Source: Candidatus Limnocylindrales bacterium
GTDB taxonomy: Bacteria; Chloroflexota; Limnocylindria; Limnocylindrales; CSP1-4
Assembly: GCA_030647575.1 (NCBI GenBank)
Contig: JAUSJS010000063.1
Coordinates: 1-6,261 of the forward strand
DNA: 6,261 nucleotides
Reading direction: 5' to 3'
Position numbers and translations under genes: made by a program. Within the stretch, counting starts at the first letter, position 1. Every line of letters starts with the position of its first letter. Shown here piece after piece: positions 1-6,209 of the stretch. The notes below the pieces were generated by a model that searched no databases, had not been told where the DNA came from, and saw only the letters and a program-made list of their open reading frames with translations.

Positions 1-365
1 ATCGATGTCGTCGCATCGAGGACGAGCGGCGGGATTTCCTCGAACATCACGACCTCGCGCCGGGCATCGCCGAAGCGGGCCAGCTCGCGCTTGCCGGTCC
101 GATCGAGGATGACGGTCTCCTCGGGCAGCACGTAGGTCGTCAACGTGTCGGGCTTGGGCAGCTCAGGGTCGGAGGCGAGGGCGGTGTAGACGCCGACAGC
201 CGCCACCGCTCCGATCGCCCCGAGACCAGCCAGGAACCCGAAGACGATGATCGCGACCCAGCCGACGGTCGTCGGTTGCGACCGGCCGTTCCGGCGCGGG
301 CTGGCGGCGGGACGGCGGTAGGCGGGCTGCAACGTGGACAAGCTCCCTGAGCGTTCCGAATGCAT
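1..365 (-). CDS. Class A penicillin-binding protein (PBP1A type), N-terminal part
   Basis: Only the first 121 residues are in the window; the gene continues past the left edge. Class A PBPs are bifunctional peptidoglycan glycosyltransferase/transpeptidases anchored outside the cytoplasmic membrane. Seen: a basic, proline-rich cytoplasmic tail (residues 1-33), one hydrophobic anchor (about 34-59, starting VGWVAIIVFGFLAG), then the family pre-transglycosylase segment: an ILDRTGK motif (86-92), ELARFGD (94-100), REVV (103-106) and FEEIPPLVLDA (108-118). In PBP1A proteins this leads straight into the glycosyltransferase catalytic motif, here off the edge. ATG at 365 is preceded by AGGG six bases upstream. 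In-frame TTG codons at 341 and 332 are alternatives; the latter has AGGGAG ten bases upstream. It lies on the msrA strand, 328 bases downstream of it, so probably has its own promoter. The family call is firm; the start is not. Confidence 0.82.
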   Translation of the reverse strand, partial: MHSERSGSLSTLQPAYRRPAASPRRNGRSQPTTVGWVAIIVFGFLAGLGAIGAVAAVGVYTALASDPELPKPDTLTTYVLPEETVILDRTGKRELARFGDARREVVMFEEIPPLVLDATTS

Positions 366-693
366 GCGGAGCCCTAAGGATGCCCCAACCGTGCGATTGG
401 CGATTGTCGCGGTTTCGACCCGCCCCATTCCAGCCCGGAATCGCCCGGGGCACGACCGAACCTTCGATCGCTGTGTGACGGAGTCGGCTGGACGGGGTTG
501 GGCGAGATCGCGGGGCCCGGGCCCGGCGGTCGGCGAGGGCCGACGCAATCGCGCGCCATGTGTCCGTCGCGTCGTTTTGGCCTGGCCATCGCTGGCCGTC
601 CTCGGGTCGGGTCGACAGCGCGACCGTCACGAGAGACTACACCGGGCGCGTCGCGAGGCCTTGATGCGGGTGTCCGGCCAGAGCCGTCCGGAG
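366..693. other. Intergenic region between msrA and the PBP gene
   Basis: No reading frame here resembles a protein I recognise; the open frames are arginine/proline-rich translations typical of chance ORFs in GC-rich DNA. It holds a 12-bp GC palindrome (GGGCCCGGGCCC, 513-524) and next to it a short hairpin, GTCGGC at 529-534 pairing with GCCGAC at 539-544 around GAGG. On the minus strand these lie 150-180 bases downstream of the msrA stop. No T-run follows, so they are not a classical intrinsic terminator. The leader and any promoter of the PBP gene should lie in about 366-450, but no convincing -35/-10 pair is visible. Confidence 0.6.
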
Positions 694-1362
694 CTACTCG
701 CCGGTCGAAGCCCTGACCCCAACGCCGATCGGGCACGAGACGCCCGTCGAGTGGTCCGGACAATAGCCCCGCGGGTTCTTGTCGAGGTACTGCTGGTGGT
801 AGTCCTCGGCGTAGTAGAACGGCCCGCCCTGGGCGATCTCGGTGGTGACCGTGCCGAAGCCGGCGGCGGTCAGGTTGGCCTGGAAGGCATCGCGTGAGGC
901 CTCGACCTCGGCGCGCTGCTCGTCGTCGGCGGTCAGGATGAGGGAGCGATACTGGGTGCCCGTGTCGTTGCCCTGCCGCATGCCCTGGGTCGGATCGTGG
1001 GACTCCCAGAAGGTCTTGAGCAGCTCCTCGTAGCTGATCCGCCCCGGATCGTAGGCGACCAGGACGACCTCCGCATGGCCGGTTCGGCCGGCGCAGGCCT
1101 CCTGGTAGGTCGGATTCGGCGTCGAGCCACCGGCGTACCCGACGGCGGTCGTGATCACGCCGGGGAGCTGCCAGAAGGCCTTCTCGGCGCCCCAGAAGCA
1201 GCCGAGGCCGAAGATGGCGGTCTTGGTGCCGTCCGGCCATGGCCCGGCGAGCGGGGTGCCCAGGACCGTGTGCCGGCCGGGCGTCATGATGGGCTCGGGA
1301 CGGCCGGGCAGGGCTTCAGCAGGGGAGGGCAGAGTCGGTTGACGGGAGGAGAAGAACTTCAT
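694..1362 (-). CDS. msrA: Peptide-methionine (S)-S-oxide reductase MsrA
   Basis: 222 residues. MsrA reduces the S-epimer of methionine sulfoxide, free or in proteins, to methionine; it is normally cytosolic and recycled by thioredoxin. Seen: the catalytic signature [10 protein letters not shown] (51-60) with nucleophile Cys55, then VGYAGG (74-79), [15 protein letters not shown] (84-98), [20 protein letters not shown] (121-140), [20 protein letters not shown] (182-201) and VSCPIG (208-213). Cys201 and Cys210 match the two recycling cysteines of the three-cysteine class. The N-terminal extension (residues 1-45, including RHTVLG and LAGPWPDG) resembles actinobacterial MsrA. Odd: the usual Gly-rich linker CGxGGTGV between the recycling cysteines is [11 protein letters not shown] at 1362 is chosen because [20 protein letters not shown] fits the family start. 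There is no Shine-Dalgarno sequence, but a TACACT box lies six bases upstream, so the transcript may be leaderless. Divergent from the serine hydrolase. Confidence 0.96.
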   Translation of the reverse strand: MKFFSSRQPTLPSPAEALPGRPEPIMTPGRHTVLGTPLAGPWPDGTKTAIFGLGCFWGAEKAFWQLPGVITTAVGYAGGSTPNPTYQEACAGRTGHAEVVLVAYDPGRISYEELLKTFWESHDPTQGMRQGNDTGTQYRSLILTADDEQRAEVEASRDAFQANLTAAGFGTVTTEIAQGGPFYYAEDYHQQYLDKNPRGYCPDHSTGVSCPIGVGVRASTGE

Positions 1363-1368
1363 GCCCGG

Positions 1369-1374
1369 AGTGTA
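1369..1374 (-). promoter_or_regulatory. Possible -10 box (TACACT) of a leaderless msrA promoter
   Basis: Read on the minus strand, TACACT is followed by six bases (CCGGGC) and then the msrA ATG. It fits the TAnnnT -10 pattern, and the spacing would put the transcription start at or next to the A of the ATG, as in leaderless genes that are common in high-GC Gram-positive bacteria. The absence of a Shine-Dalgarno sequence before msrA agrees with this. No good -35 hexamer is seen 16-18 bases further upstream. This is a suggestion from position and sequence only. Confidence 0.3.
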
Positions 1375-1395
1375 CGCACGGCTGATGACGGTGCC

Positions 1396-2229
1396 GTGAC
1401 AGGCGCGGGCAGCCCGGAGGCGATCCTCGAGCGCATCGACGGTTGGGGTGCCGAGCACGCGTCCGCCGCCGTGATTGGACCGACCGGCATCCTCGCCGCT
1501 CACGGCGACCCTCGACACCGCTACCCCTGGGCATCGGTCACGAAGCTCGTGACCGCGTTGACCGTATTGATCGGGGCGGAACGCGGGCTGCTCGCGCTGG
1601 ACGAGCCGGCTGGGCCGCCTGGCGCCACGATCCGTCACCTGCTGGCCCACGCGGCCGGCCTCGCGTTCGAGGGCGATGCGATCCTGGCCAGGCCAGGATC
1701 GCATCGGATCTACTCCAACCCGGGGTTCGATGCGCTGGGCGCGCTCGTGGCCGATCGAGCCGGCGTCCCATTTGCGGTTGCGCTCGGCGAGTGGGTCCTC
1801 GAGCCGCTGGGCATGTCCGGTACCACCCTCGTCGAGCGTCCGTCGCAGGGGCTTCACGGGCCACTGGACGACCTTGTCGCGTTCGCACGGGAGCTGCTCC
1901 GTCCGACGCTGCTGCCGGCAAAGACCCTCGCGACCGCGACGCGTGTCGCCTTCCCGGGGCTCCCGGGCGTCGTGCCCGGCGTCGGTCGGTTCGACCCGTG
2001 CGACTGGGGCCTCGGCTTCGAGCTGCATGACGCGAAGGCGCCGCATTGGATGGGCGGGCGCAACAGCCCCGAAGCCTACGGCCACTTCGGTGGCGCGGGC
2101 ACCTTCCTGTGGGTCGACCCGGTGGCCGACGTTGCGCTCGTGGTCCTGACCGATCGGGAGTTCGGTCCGTGGTCGTTGGAAGCTTGGCCGGCGCTGAGCG
2201 ACGCGGTTCTCGCTACGCTCGGTTGGTAG
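1396..2229 (+). CDS. Beta-lactamase-fold serine hydrolase (class C / esterase-like)
   Basis: 277 residues from GTG at 1396. The three active-site motifs of the penicillin-recognising serine enzyme fold are present in order: SVTK (Ser47-Lys50, nucleophile and base), YSN (Tyr106-Asn108) and HFGG (230-233) in the third-motif place. The family landmark [10 protein letters not shown] (80-89) precedes motif two. No signal peptide is visible and the protein is shorter than typical class C beta-lactamases (about 360-380 residues), so a cytoplasmic esterase, amidase or peptidase is likelier than secreted antibiotic resistance; the substrate cannot be told. The start is uncertain: GTG 1396 fits homologue lengths, but in-frame TTG at 1339 has a strong AGGGGAGGG nine bases upstream and would overlap the msrA start. 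Ends TAG. It is first in a plus-strand cluster with the small ORF and the LLM gene. It contains a large perfect inverted repeat at 1674-1706. Confidence 0.88.
   Translation: MTGAGSPEAILERIDGWGAEHASAAVIGPTGILAAHGDPRHRYPWASVTKLVTALTVLIGAERGLLALDEPAGPPGATIRHLLAHAAGLAFEGDAILARPGSHRIYSNPGFDALGALVADRAGVPFAVALGEWVLEPLGMSGTTLVERPSQGLHGPLDDLVAFARELLRPTLLPAKTLATATRVAFPGLPGVVPGVGRFDPCDWGLGFELHDAKAPHWMGGRNSPEAYGHFGGAGTFLWVDPVADVALVVLTDREFGPWSLEAWPALSDAVLATLGW
1674..1706. repeat. Perfect 16-bp inverted repeat with one-base centre inside the hydrolase gene
   Basis: The left arm CGATGCGATCCTGGCC (1674-1689) and right arm GGCCAGGATCGCATCG (1691-1706) are exact reverse complements around A1690. The next outward pair (1673/1707, G/G) does not match. 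The repeat covers the codons between the HLLAHAAGL landmark and the YSN motif (hydrolase residues about 93-104) without breaking the frame. A match of this length is not expected by chance in 6 kb, even at high GC. It would form a strong hairpin in mRNA or a cruciform in supercoiled DNA. Confidence 0.9.
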
Positions 2230-2242
2230 GCTGGGGGACGTC

Positions 2243-2356
2243 ATGCACGACACCCTCATCCGGGAAGCCCTCGAGTGGCCCGGCATGGAGCGCCTCGTCA
2301 TGCGGCGATTGGTGGAGGATCCGCCGATCGGCTCCGCCGGGTCGCCAGGATCCTGA
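2243..2356 (+). CDS. Small ORF, 37 residues, coupled between hydrolase and LLM genes
   Basis: Not recognised. The ORF starts at ATG 2243, four bases after GGGGGA (2233-2238), 13 bases past the hydrolase stop, and ends in TGA two bases before the LLM start (TGA-GC-ATG). This spacing is typical of translationally coupled operon genes. About 32 of 37 third codon positions are G or C, more than the overlapping frame (about 17 of 27), which supports coding. Residues 2-26 ([13 protein letters not shown], then [12 protein letters not shown]) look like a charged amphipathic helix; the tail is Gly/Ser/Pro-rich ([11 protein letters not shown]). No cysteine, signal peptide or membrane segment is seen. 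It could be a small accessory protein, a leader peptide that sets LLM translation, or the remnant of a larger gene. It overlaps an open frame that would extend the LLM protein upstream, which I think is not used. Confidence 0.45.
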   Translation: MHDTLIREALEWPGMERLVMRRLVEDPPIGSAGSPGS

Positions 2357-2358
2357 GC

Positions 2359-3240
2359 ATGGATTTCGGGCTGTGTCTTCCCAACTTCCCCGATGGCGCC
2401 TCGCCGGAGGGCATCGAGGCGGCTGCCGAGGTGGCCGAGCGACTCGGCTGGTCCACCGTCTGGACCACCGATCACGTCCTCGTGCCGCGCGAAGACGCGG
2501 GCGACTATGGCCAGATCTACGAGGCGATCCTGACCCTCGCCTGGGTCGGCGCACGCCATCCGGGCCTGCGCCTCGCGACCAGCGTCATCGTCGTGCCGCA
2601 ACGAAATGCGGTTCTGCTGGCCAAGGAGCTCGCGACGCTCGACTCACTGAGCGGCGGGCGCGTCATCGCCGGGGTCGGGGTCGGCTGGAATGGGGTCGAG
2701 TTCGCGAATCTCGGCGCGGAGGATCGGTTCCACGTGCGCGGCGCGTACCTTGACGAGACCATCCGCCTGTGGCGGCACCTCTGGTCGGGTTCGGCGGAGC
2801 CATTCCGGGGTCGGTTTCACGAGATCGAGGACTTCGCGTTCGGCCCGCTGCCCGACCAGGGCGCGAGCCTCCCGATCCTCGTGGGCGGTCGGGCCGAGCG
2901 CGCCTTGCGGCGCGCGGGAGAGCTCGGCAACGGGTACCACTCGAGTGCCTCGAGTCCGAGCCAGTACGCGCAGCGCATCCCGATCGTCCGTGCCGCCGCG
3001 GAAGCCGCCGGGCGGTCGATGCCGTGGCTCTCGGCGCGTGTCCGGGTCGAGTTCGACGGCGCGACGGCCGAGTATGCCATGCGCGGGTCGGCGGACGAGA
3101 TCGCGGCCGAGGTGCGCGCCTTCGCCGACATCGGAGTCACGCATCTCGCGCTCTGGTTTGGGACGACCGACCCAGTCGAGCTCGTCGCCCGGGCGGAGCG
3201 GTTCAGCCGCGAGGTCGTGCCACTCGTCGTGGAGGCCTGA
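2359..3240 (+). CDS. LLM-class F420-dependent oxidoreductase
   Basis: 293 residues, a full-length luciferase-like monooxygenase TIM barrel. Seen: GLCLPNF at the first strand (4-10), [17 protein letters not shown] (27-43), [10 protein letters not shown] (74-83), [15 protein letters not shown] (87-101) followed by [15 protein letters not shown] (105-119), [16 protein letters not shown] (127-142) and LPILVGG (171-177). The GVGVGWN.EF..LG signature and length fit the TIGR03619-like F420-dependent group; members use F420H2 or FMN to oxidise or reduce small molecules, and the substrate is unknown here. ATG 2359 has AGGA at 2347-2350 with an eight-base spacer and begins directly on the first barrel strand; an upstream in-frame ATG (2275) would add a low-complexity tail and is rejected. 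The small ORF ends two bases before. The cofactor choice is family inference: no F420 biosynthesis gene is in view. Confidence 0.92.
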   Translation: MDFGLCLPNFPDGASPEGIEAAAEVAERLGWSTVWTTDHVLVPREDAGDYGQIYEAILTLAWVGARHPGLRLATSVIVVPQRNAVLLAKELATLDSLSGGRVIAGVGVGWNGVEFANLGAEDRFHVRGAYLDETIRLWRHLWSGSAEPFRGRFHEIEDFAFGPLPDQGASLPILVGGRAERALRRAGELGNGYHSSASSPSQYAQRIPIVRAAAEAAGRSMPWLSARVRVEFDGATAEYAMRGSADEIAAEVRAFADIGVTHLALWFGTTDPVELVARAERFSREVVPLVVEA

Positions 3241-3666
3241 GTGGGCTGGTGGACCTGGCCGCCGTCGGTCGCCCAGCGTTGCTTCGCGGAGCTCCATCGT
3301 GCCGGTGTTCTGCCGTCGTTCTCGAGGGAAGAACAAAACGGGCATGGGTCGGCGTCCACAGGGCGGCCGATCATGCCGGGGCAGCGGGCTCTGGCGTACG
3401 CGATGGCGTTCCTGGCCTCGGACAGACGCGGCTGGGTCGTTGGCGTCGATTCCTGTGTGCCGGACGCGCAAATCATGCCAAGCCATCGTTGCGGCGGGGT
3501 CGATGCGCGCGGTTTGTCCTCCCCGGAAGAACGCCGAGCGGGTATGCGCTCAGGCGAACTCATACGAGAGCTCGTTGCAGCGGCGTAACACCGCACCGCC
3601 GACCGAAGCGCGTGTGCGAGCTAGCTGACGATTCCTGAGACCCGCGCACGCTTCGAGGATGCGAGG
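3241..3666. other. 426-base stretch with no convincing gene
   Basis: Directly after the LLM TGA a GTG opens a frame (3241-3588, 115 codons, ending TAA) in the same phase as the LLM gene. Its third-position GC is about 73 %, lower than the neighbouring genes. The predicted protein (MGWWTWPPSVAQRCFAEL at the start, SGELIRELVAAA at the end) matches no family I know, and no Shine-Dalgarno sequence suits it beyond the end of the LLM gene. The opposite strand has a frame with a CPFC motif (near 3320-3350), also unrecognised. Overall GC falls to about 63 %. I see no tRNA, no transposase remnant and no intrinsic terminator. The promoter of the following operon should lie near its right end, but no clear boxes are visible. 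Confidence 0.5.
3604..3655 (+). other. Imperfect hairpin in the leader of the LMF operon
   Basis: CGAAGCG (3604-3610) pairs with CGCTTCG (3649-3655). After one mismatch the stem continues for five more pairs including two G-T pairs (3612-3616 with 3643-3647). The 26-base loop holds AGCTAGCT (3619-3626). It ends just before the ribosome binding site of the next gene, so it could affect translation or stop read-through from upstream; no T-run follows, so it is not a classical terminator. Confidence 0.3.
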
Positions 3667-3669
3667 ATG
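3654..3669 (+). promoter_or_regulatory. Tandem CGAGGATG repeat carrying ribosome binding site and start codon
   Basis: CGAGGATG occurs twice in a row (3654-3661 and 3662-3669). The GAGG of the first copy sits eight bases before the ATG (3667) of the second, a good Shine-Dalgarno spacing, which supports 3667 as the start. The ATG of the first copy (3659) is out of frame with the gene and has no good binding site of its own. Confidence 0.5.
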
Positions 3670-5124
3670 TCCCGGTCGACCACTGCCGGCCGGATTGCCA
3701 TGCCTGATCTCGTTGCTTCGGACTACACCTTCGCGCGACTGGTCATCGAGCGCGGCCTCGCGCTGATCTACCTGATCGGGTTCGTGGTTGCCGTGCGGCA
3801 ATTCCCGGCGCTGTGCGGCGAGCGCGGGCTCGAGCCGGCGCCCAGGTTCCTGGCGCGGGTCCGCTTCCTCGACGCGCCGAGCCTCTTCCACTGGGGATAT
3901 TCGGATCGGCGCCTCCGAATCGTCAGCTGGAGCGGGGTGGCATTGTCGGCAGGTCTCGCCCTCGGGCTGGCGCAGCAGGCGCCGTTGCCCGTGACGATGC
4001 TCACCTGGTTCATCCTGTGGGTGCTCTATCAGTCGATATCGAACATCGGCGGCACGTTCTACAGCTTCGGCTGGGAGTCGCTGCTGCTGGAGGCGGGCTT
4101 CCTGGCAATCTTCCTCGGCAACGATGCGATCGCGCCGCCCTGGCTGGTGCTCCTCGCCTTCCGCTGGCTGGCCTTCCGGGTCGAGCTCGGGGCCGGCCTG
4201 ATCAAGCTGCGCGGCGACCGATGCTGGCGCGACCTGACCTGCATGGACTACCACCACGAGACCCAGCCCATGCCGAATCCGCTGTCGTGGTTCTTCCATC
4301 GCCTCCCGCGACCGCTCCACCGGCTCGAGCTGGTCGGGAACTTCGTGGCCCAGCTGGTCCTGCCGTTCGGGCTCTTCCTGCCCCAGCCGTTTGCGTCGCT
4401 CGCCGCGTTGCTGATGATCGCGACGCAGCTCTATCTCGTGGTCAGCGGCAACTACGCCTGGCTGAACTGGGTGACGATCCTGGCCATCGTCGCGGCCGTG
4501 GCCGACCCGATCCGGACGACCGCGACATTCGAGCCGACGCCGGCGTGGTTCACGCTCGCCGTTCTCGCGTTGACCGTCCTCGTCGCCATCCTCAGCTGGT
4601 GGCCGGTCCGCAACATGGCCAGCCCTGGCCAGGCGATGAACGCGTCGTTCAACCCGTTCCGGCTGGTCAATACCTATGGCGCGTTCGGGAGCGTCGGCCG
4701 CGAACGAATCGAGCTGGTCATCGAGGGTACCGACGCCGACGAGCCGCGTCCCGACGCCGCCTGGCGCGAGTACGGATTCAAGGGCAAGCCCGACGACCCG
4801 AAGCGGCTTCCGCCCCAGGTCGCGCCGTACCACCTCAGGCTCGATTGGCTGCTCTGGTTCATCCCGCTCTCGCCGCGTTACGGCGGGGACTGGTTCGTCC
4901 GCTTCATCGCTCGCCTGCTGGAGGGTGACCGGCAGATCCTCGGCCTCCTTCGCCGGAACCCGTTCCCGGACGCGCCACCGCGCTTCGTTCGAGCGCGTTT
5001 CTTCCGCTATCGCTTCACGACCTGGCGCGAGCGCCGGGAGTCGGGCGCCTGGTGGGTCCGCCGGTTCGAGGCCGACTACCTGCCGCCCGTGCGTCTCGAC
5101 GACCTGCGACGAACGGGCGTCTGA
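3667..5124 (+). CDS. Lipase maturation factor (LMF1-like) family membrane protein
   Basis: 485 residues matching the LMF family (PF06762), related to the HTTM membrane proteins. Vertebrate LMF1 is an ER membrane protein needed for lipase folding; the role of bacterial members is not known. Seen: a membrane part with hydrophobic segments near 25-43, 87-103, 108-124, 139-151, 157-172, 223-238, 241-279 and 293-314, and conserved family blocks YSFGWESLLLEAGFLAIFL (132-150), KLRGDRCWRDLTCMDYHHET (180-199), QPMPNPLSWFFHRLP (200-214) and GNYAWLNW (261-268). A soluble C-terminal part follows, with FRLVNTYGAFGSVGRERIE (331-349), WREYGFKGKPDD (366-377), PPQVAPYHLRLDW (382-394), LLEGD (417-421) and NPFPDAPPRFVRARFFRYRF (431-450). 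ATG 3667 is favoured by its GAGG site; ATG 3700 (residue 12) would also fit the family N-terminus. Its TGA overlaps the ATG of the FAD gene by one base, so the two are probably translated together. Confidence 0.93.
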   Translation: MSRSTTAGRIAMPDLVASDYTFARLVIERGLALIYLIGFVVAVRQFPALCGERGLEPAPRFLARVRFLDAPSLFHWGYSDRRLRIVSWSGVALSAGLALGLAQQAPLPVTMLTWFILWVLYQSISNIGGTFYSFGWESLLLEAGFLAIFLGNDAIAPPWLVLLAFRWLAFRVELGAGLIKLRGDRCWRDLTCMDYHHETQPMPNPLSWFFHRLPRPLHRLELVGNFVAQLVLPFGLFLPQPFASLAALLMIATQLYLVVSGNYAWLNWVTILAIVAAVADPIRTTATFEPTPAWFTLAVLALTVLVAILSWWPVRNMASPGQAMNASFNPFRLVNTYGAFGSVGRERIELVIEGTDADEPRPDAAWREYGFKGKPDDPKRLPPQVAPYHLRLDWLLWFIPLSPRYGGDWFVRFIARLLEGDRQILGLLRRNPFPDAPPRFVRARFFRYRFTTWRERRESGAWWVRRFEADYLPPVRLDDLRRTGV

Positions 5125-6209
5125 TGGACGCCGACCGACTCGCTGCAGTCGACGCGGTCGTCGTCGGCGGCGGTCCGAACGGCCTCGCCGCCGCGATCGA
5201 GGTCGCCCGGGCGGGGCGCTCCGTCGTCCTGTTCGAGGCCGCGTCGACCGTGGGCGGGGGATCGCGCTCGGCGGAGCTGACCCTGCCCGGCTTCGTCCAC
5301 GACGTCTGCAGCTCGATCCACACGTTCGGCCGGACGGCGCCGTTCTTCGCCGGCATCGACCTGGAGGCGCGCGGCCTGCGCTGGGTCGATGCGCCTGCAG
5401 CGCTCGGCCATCCGCTCGACGACGGCACGGCCGTCATGGTCCGCGGCGGCGTCGAGCGGACCGCCGCGAGCCTCGGCGACAGCGCCGATACCGATGCGTA
5501 CCGCCGCCTGTTCGGCCCACTCGTCGACGATTGGGAGACGCTGCTGCCGGATCTGCTCGCGCCGTTTCACGTGCCGCTGGCCCCGTTGCGAGCGCTCCGG
5601 CTCGCGCGGTTCGGTCTGGTCGGCATCCGATCGGCGACGAGCGTCGCCCGGCGCTTTCGCGGCGATCGAGCTCGAGCGCTGGTGGCCGGGGTCATGGCCC
5701 ATTCGATCCTCGGCCTGACCGAACCGATCAGCGCTGCCGCCGGGATCGTCCTGCTTGCCGGCGCCCACGCCGACGGCTGGCCCTTCCCAGAGGGGGGCGC
5801 CGGCCGCGTACCGGATCTCCTCTCGGCCGAGCTTCGTTCACTGGGCGGACGGATCGTCGTGGAGCGCCGGATCCACACCTACGCTGACCTGCCACCGCAT
5901 CGCGTCGCGATCTTCGACGTCGTCCCCCGGCGGTTGGCCGCGATCGCCGGCGAACGGCTGCCGGCCGGCTACCGCCGCGCGCTGGAGCGATATCGTCACG
6001 GCGCGGGCATCTTCAAGCTCGATCTCGCCATCTATGGCGCCATTCCGTGGACGGCCGCGGAGCTGGCCGGGGCCGGCACGGTCCACCTGGGCGGCACGCT
6101 CGAGGAGATCGCCCGCTCGGAGCGGCTGGTCGCCACGGGACGAGAGCCGGAGCGGCCGTTCGTGCTGCTGACCCAGACCAGCCTGTTCGTTCGCACGCGG
6201 GCGCCGTAG
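5124..6209 (+). CDS. FAD-dependent phytoene-dehydrogenase-like oxidoreductase, cut short by an in-frame TAG
   Basis: 361 residues up to TAG at 6207-6209. The family (COG1233, phytoene desaturase / retinol saturase / PYROXD2-like) binds FAD and oxidises or isomerises hydrophobic compounds; the substrate cannot be inferred. Seen: the N-terminal dinucleotide-binding fold AVVVGGGPNGLAAAIEVARA (11-30), with GGGPNG at 15-20 and acidic Glu38 ending the second strand; the GG motif VGGGSRSAELTLPGFVHDVC (43-62); GWPFPEGGAGRVPDLLSAEL (208-227); a third-strand VAIFDVVPRRL (251-261); and KLDLAIYGAIPW (298-309). Relatives are usually about 480-550 residues, so the C-terminal part, which completes the FAD site, is missing if translation ends here. 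ATG 5124 overlaps the stop of the LMF gene (TGATG), implying coupling. Sequence after the TAG still reads as this family, so this is a broken gene or a base-call error. Confidence 0.9.
   Translation: MDADRLAAVDAVVVGGGPNGLAAAIEVARAGRSVVLFEAASTVGGGSRSAELTLPGFVHDVCSSIHTFGRTAPFFAGIDLEARGLRWVDAPAALGHPLDDGTAVMVRGGVERTAASLGDSADTDAYRRLFGPLVDDWETLLPDLLAPFHVPLAPLRALRLARFGLVGIRSATSVARRFRGDRARALVAGVMAHSILGLTEPISAAAGIVLLAGAHADGWPFPEGGAGRVPDLLSAELRSLGGRIVVERRIHTYADLPPHRVAIFDVVPRRLAAIAGERLPAGYRRALERYRHGAGIFKLDLAIYGAIPWTAAELAGAGTVHLGGTLEEIARSERLVATGREPERPFVLLTQTSLFVRTRAP

Noticed and set aside
513..544. GC palindrome and hairpin as an msrA terminator
   Set aside because: More than 150 bases past the stop and no T-run on either strand; such palindromes are common at this GC content.
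1396..2229. Serine hydrolase as an antibiotic-resistance beta-lactamase
   Set aside because: No signal peptide, too short for class C enzymes, and the motifs are shared with many esterases and peptidases.
2275..2358. Upstream in-frame extension of the LLM protein from ATG 2275
   Set aside because: The added residues are low complexity, third-position GC is lower than in the overlapping small ORF, and ATG 2359 has a well-spaced AGGA and starts on the first barrel strand.
1363..2601. A long minus-strand frame continuing upstream of msrA, suggesting a 635-residue fusion protein
   Set aside because: The extension is antisense to the hydrolase and LLM genes, is Arg/Gly/Pro-rich with no motif, and MsrA homologues begin at the MKFFSSRQ start.
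2938..2947. CACTCGAGTG palindrome in the LLM gene as an operator
   Set aside because: Only 10 bp, inside a coding region far from a start, with length expected by chance in 6 kb.
3320..3350. CPFC motif on the minus strand as a zinc-ribbon protein
   Set aside because: A single CxxC without a second pair at the right spacing, and the surrounding frame runs into antisense of the LLM gene.
3550..4833. A 427-codon minus-strand frame opposite the LMF gene
   Set aside because: Its composition (RR, EPE and HRQ runs) is that expected opposite a GC-rich gene, while the plus strand encodes a clear LMF family protein.
4676..5887. A 403-codon plus-strand frame spanning the LMF/FAD junction
   Set aside because: Nearly all Arg, Ser, Gly and Ala, with no recognisable motif; both real genes are in other frames over the same bases.
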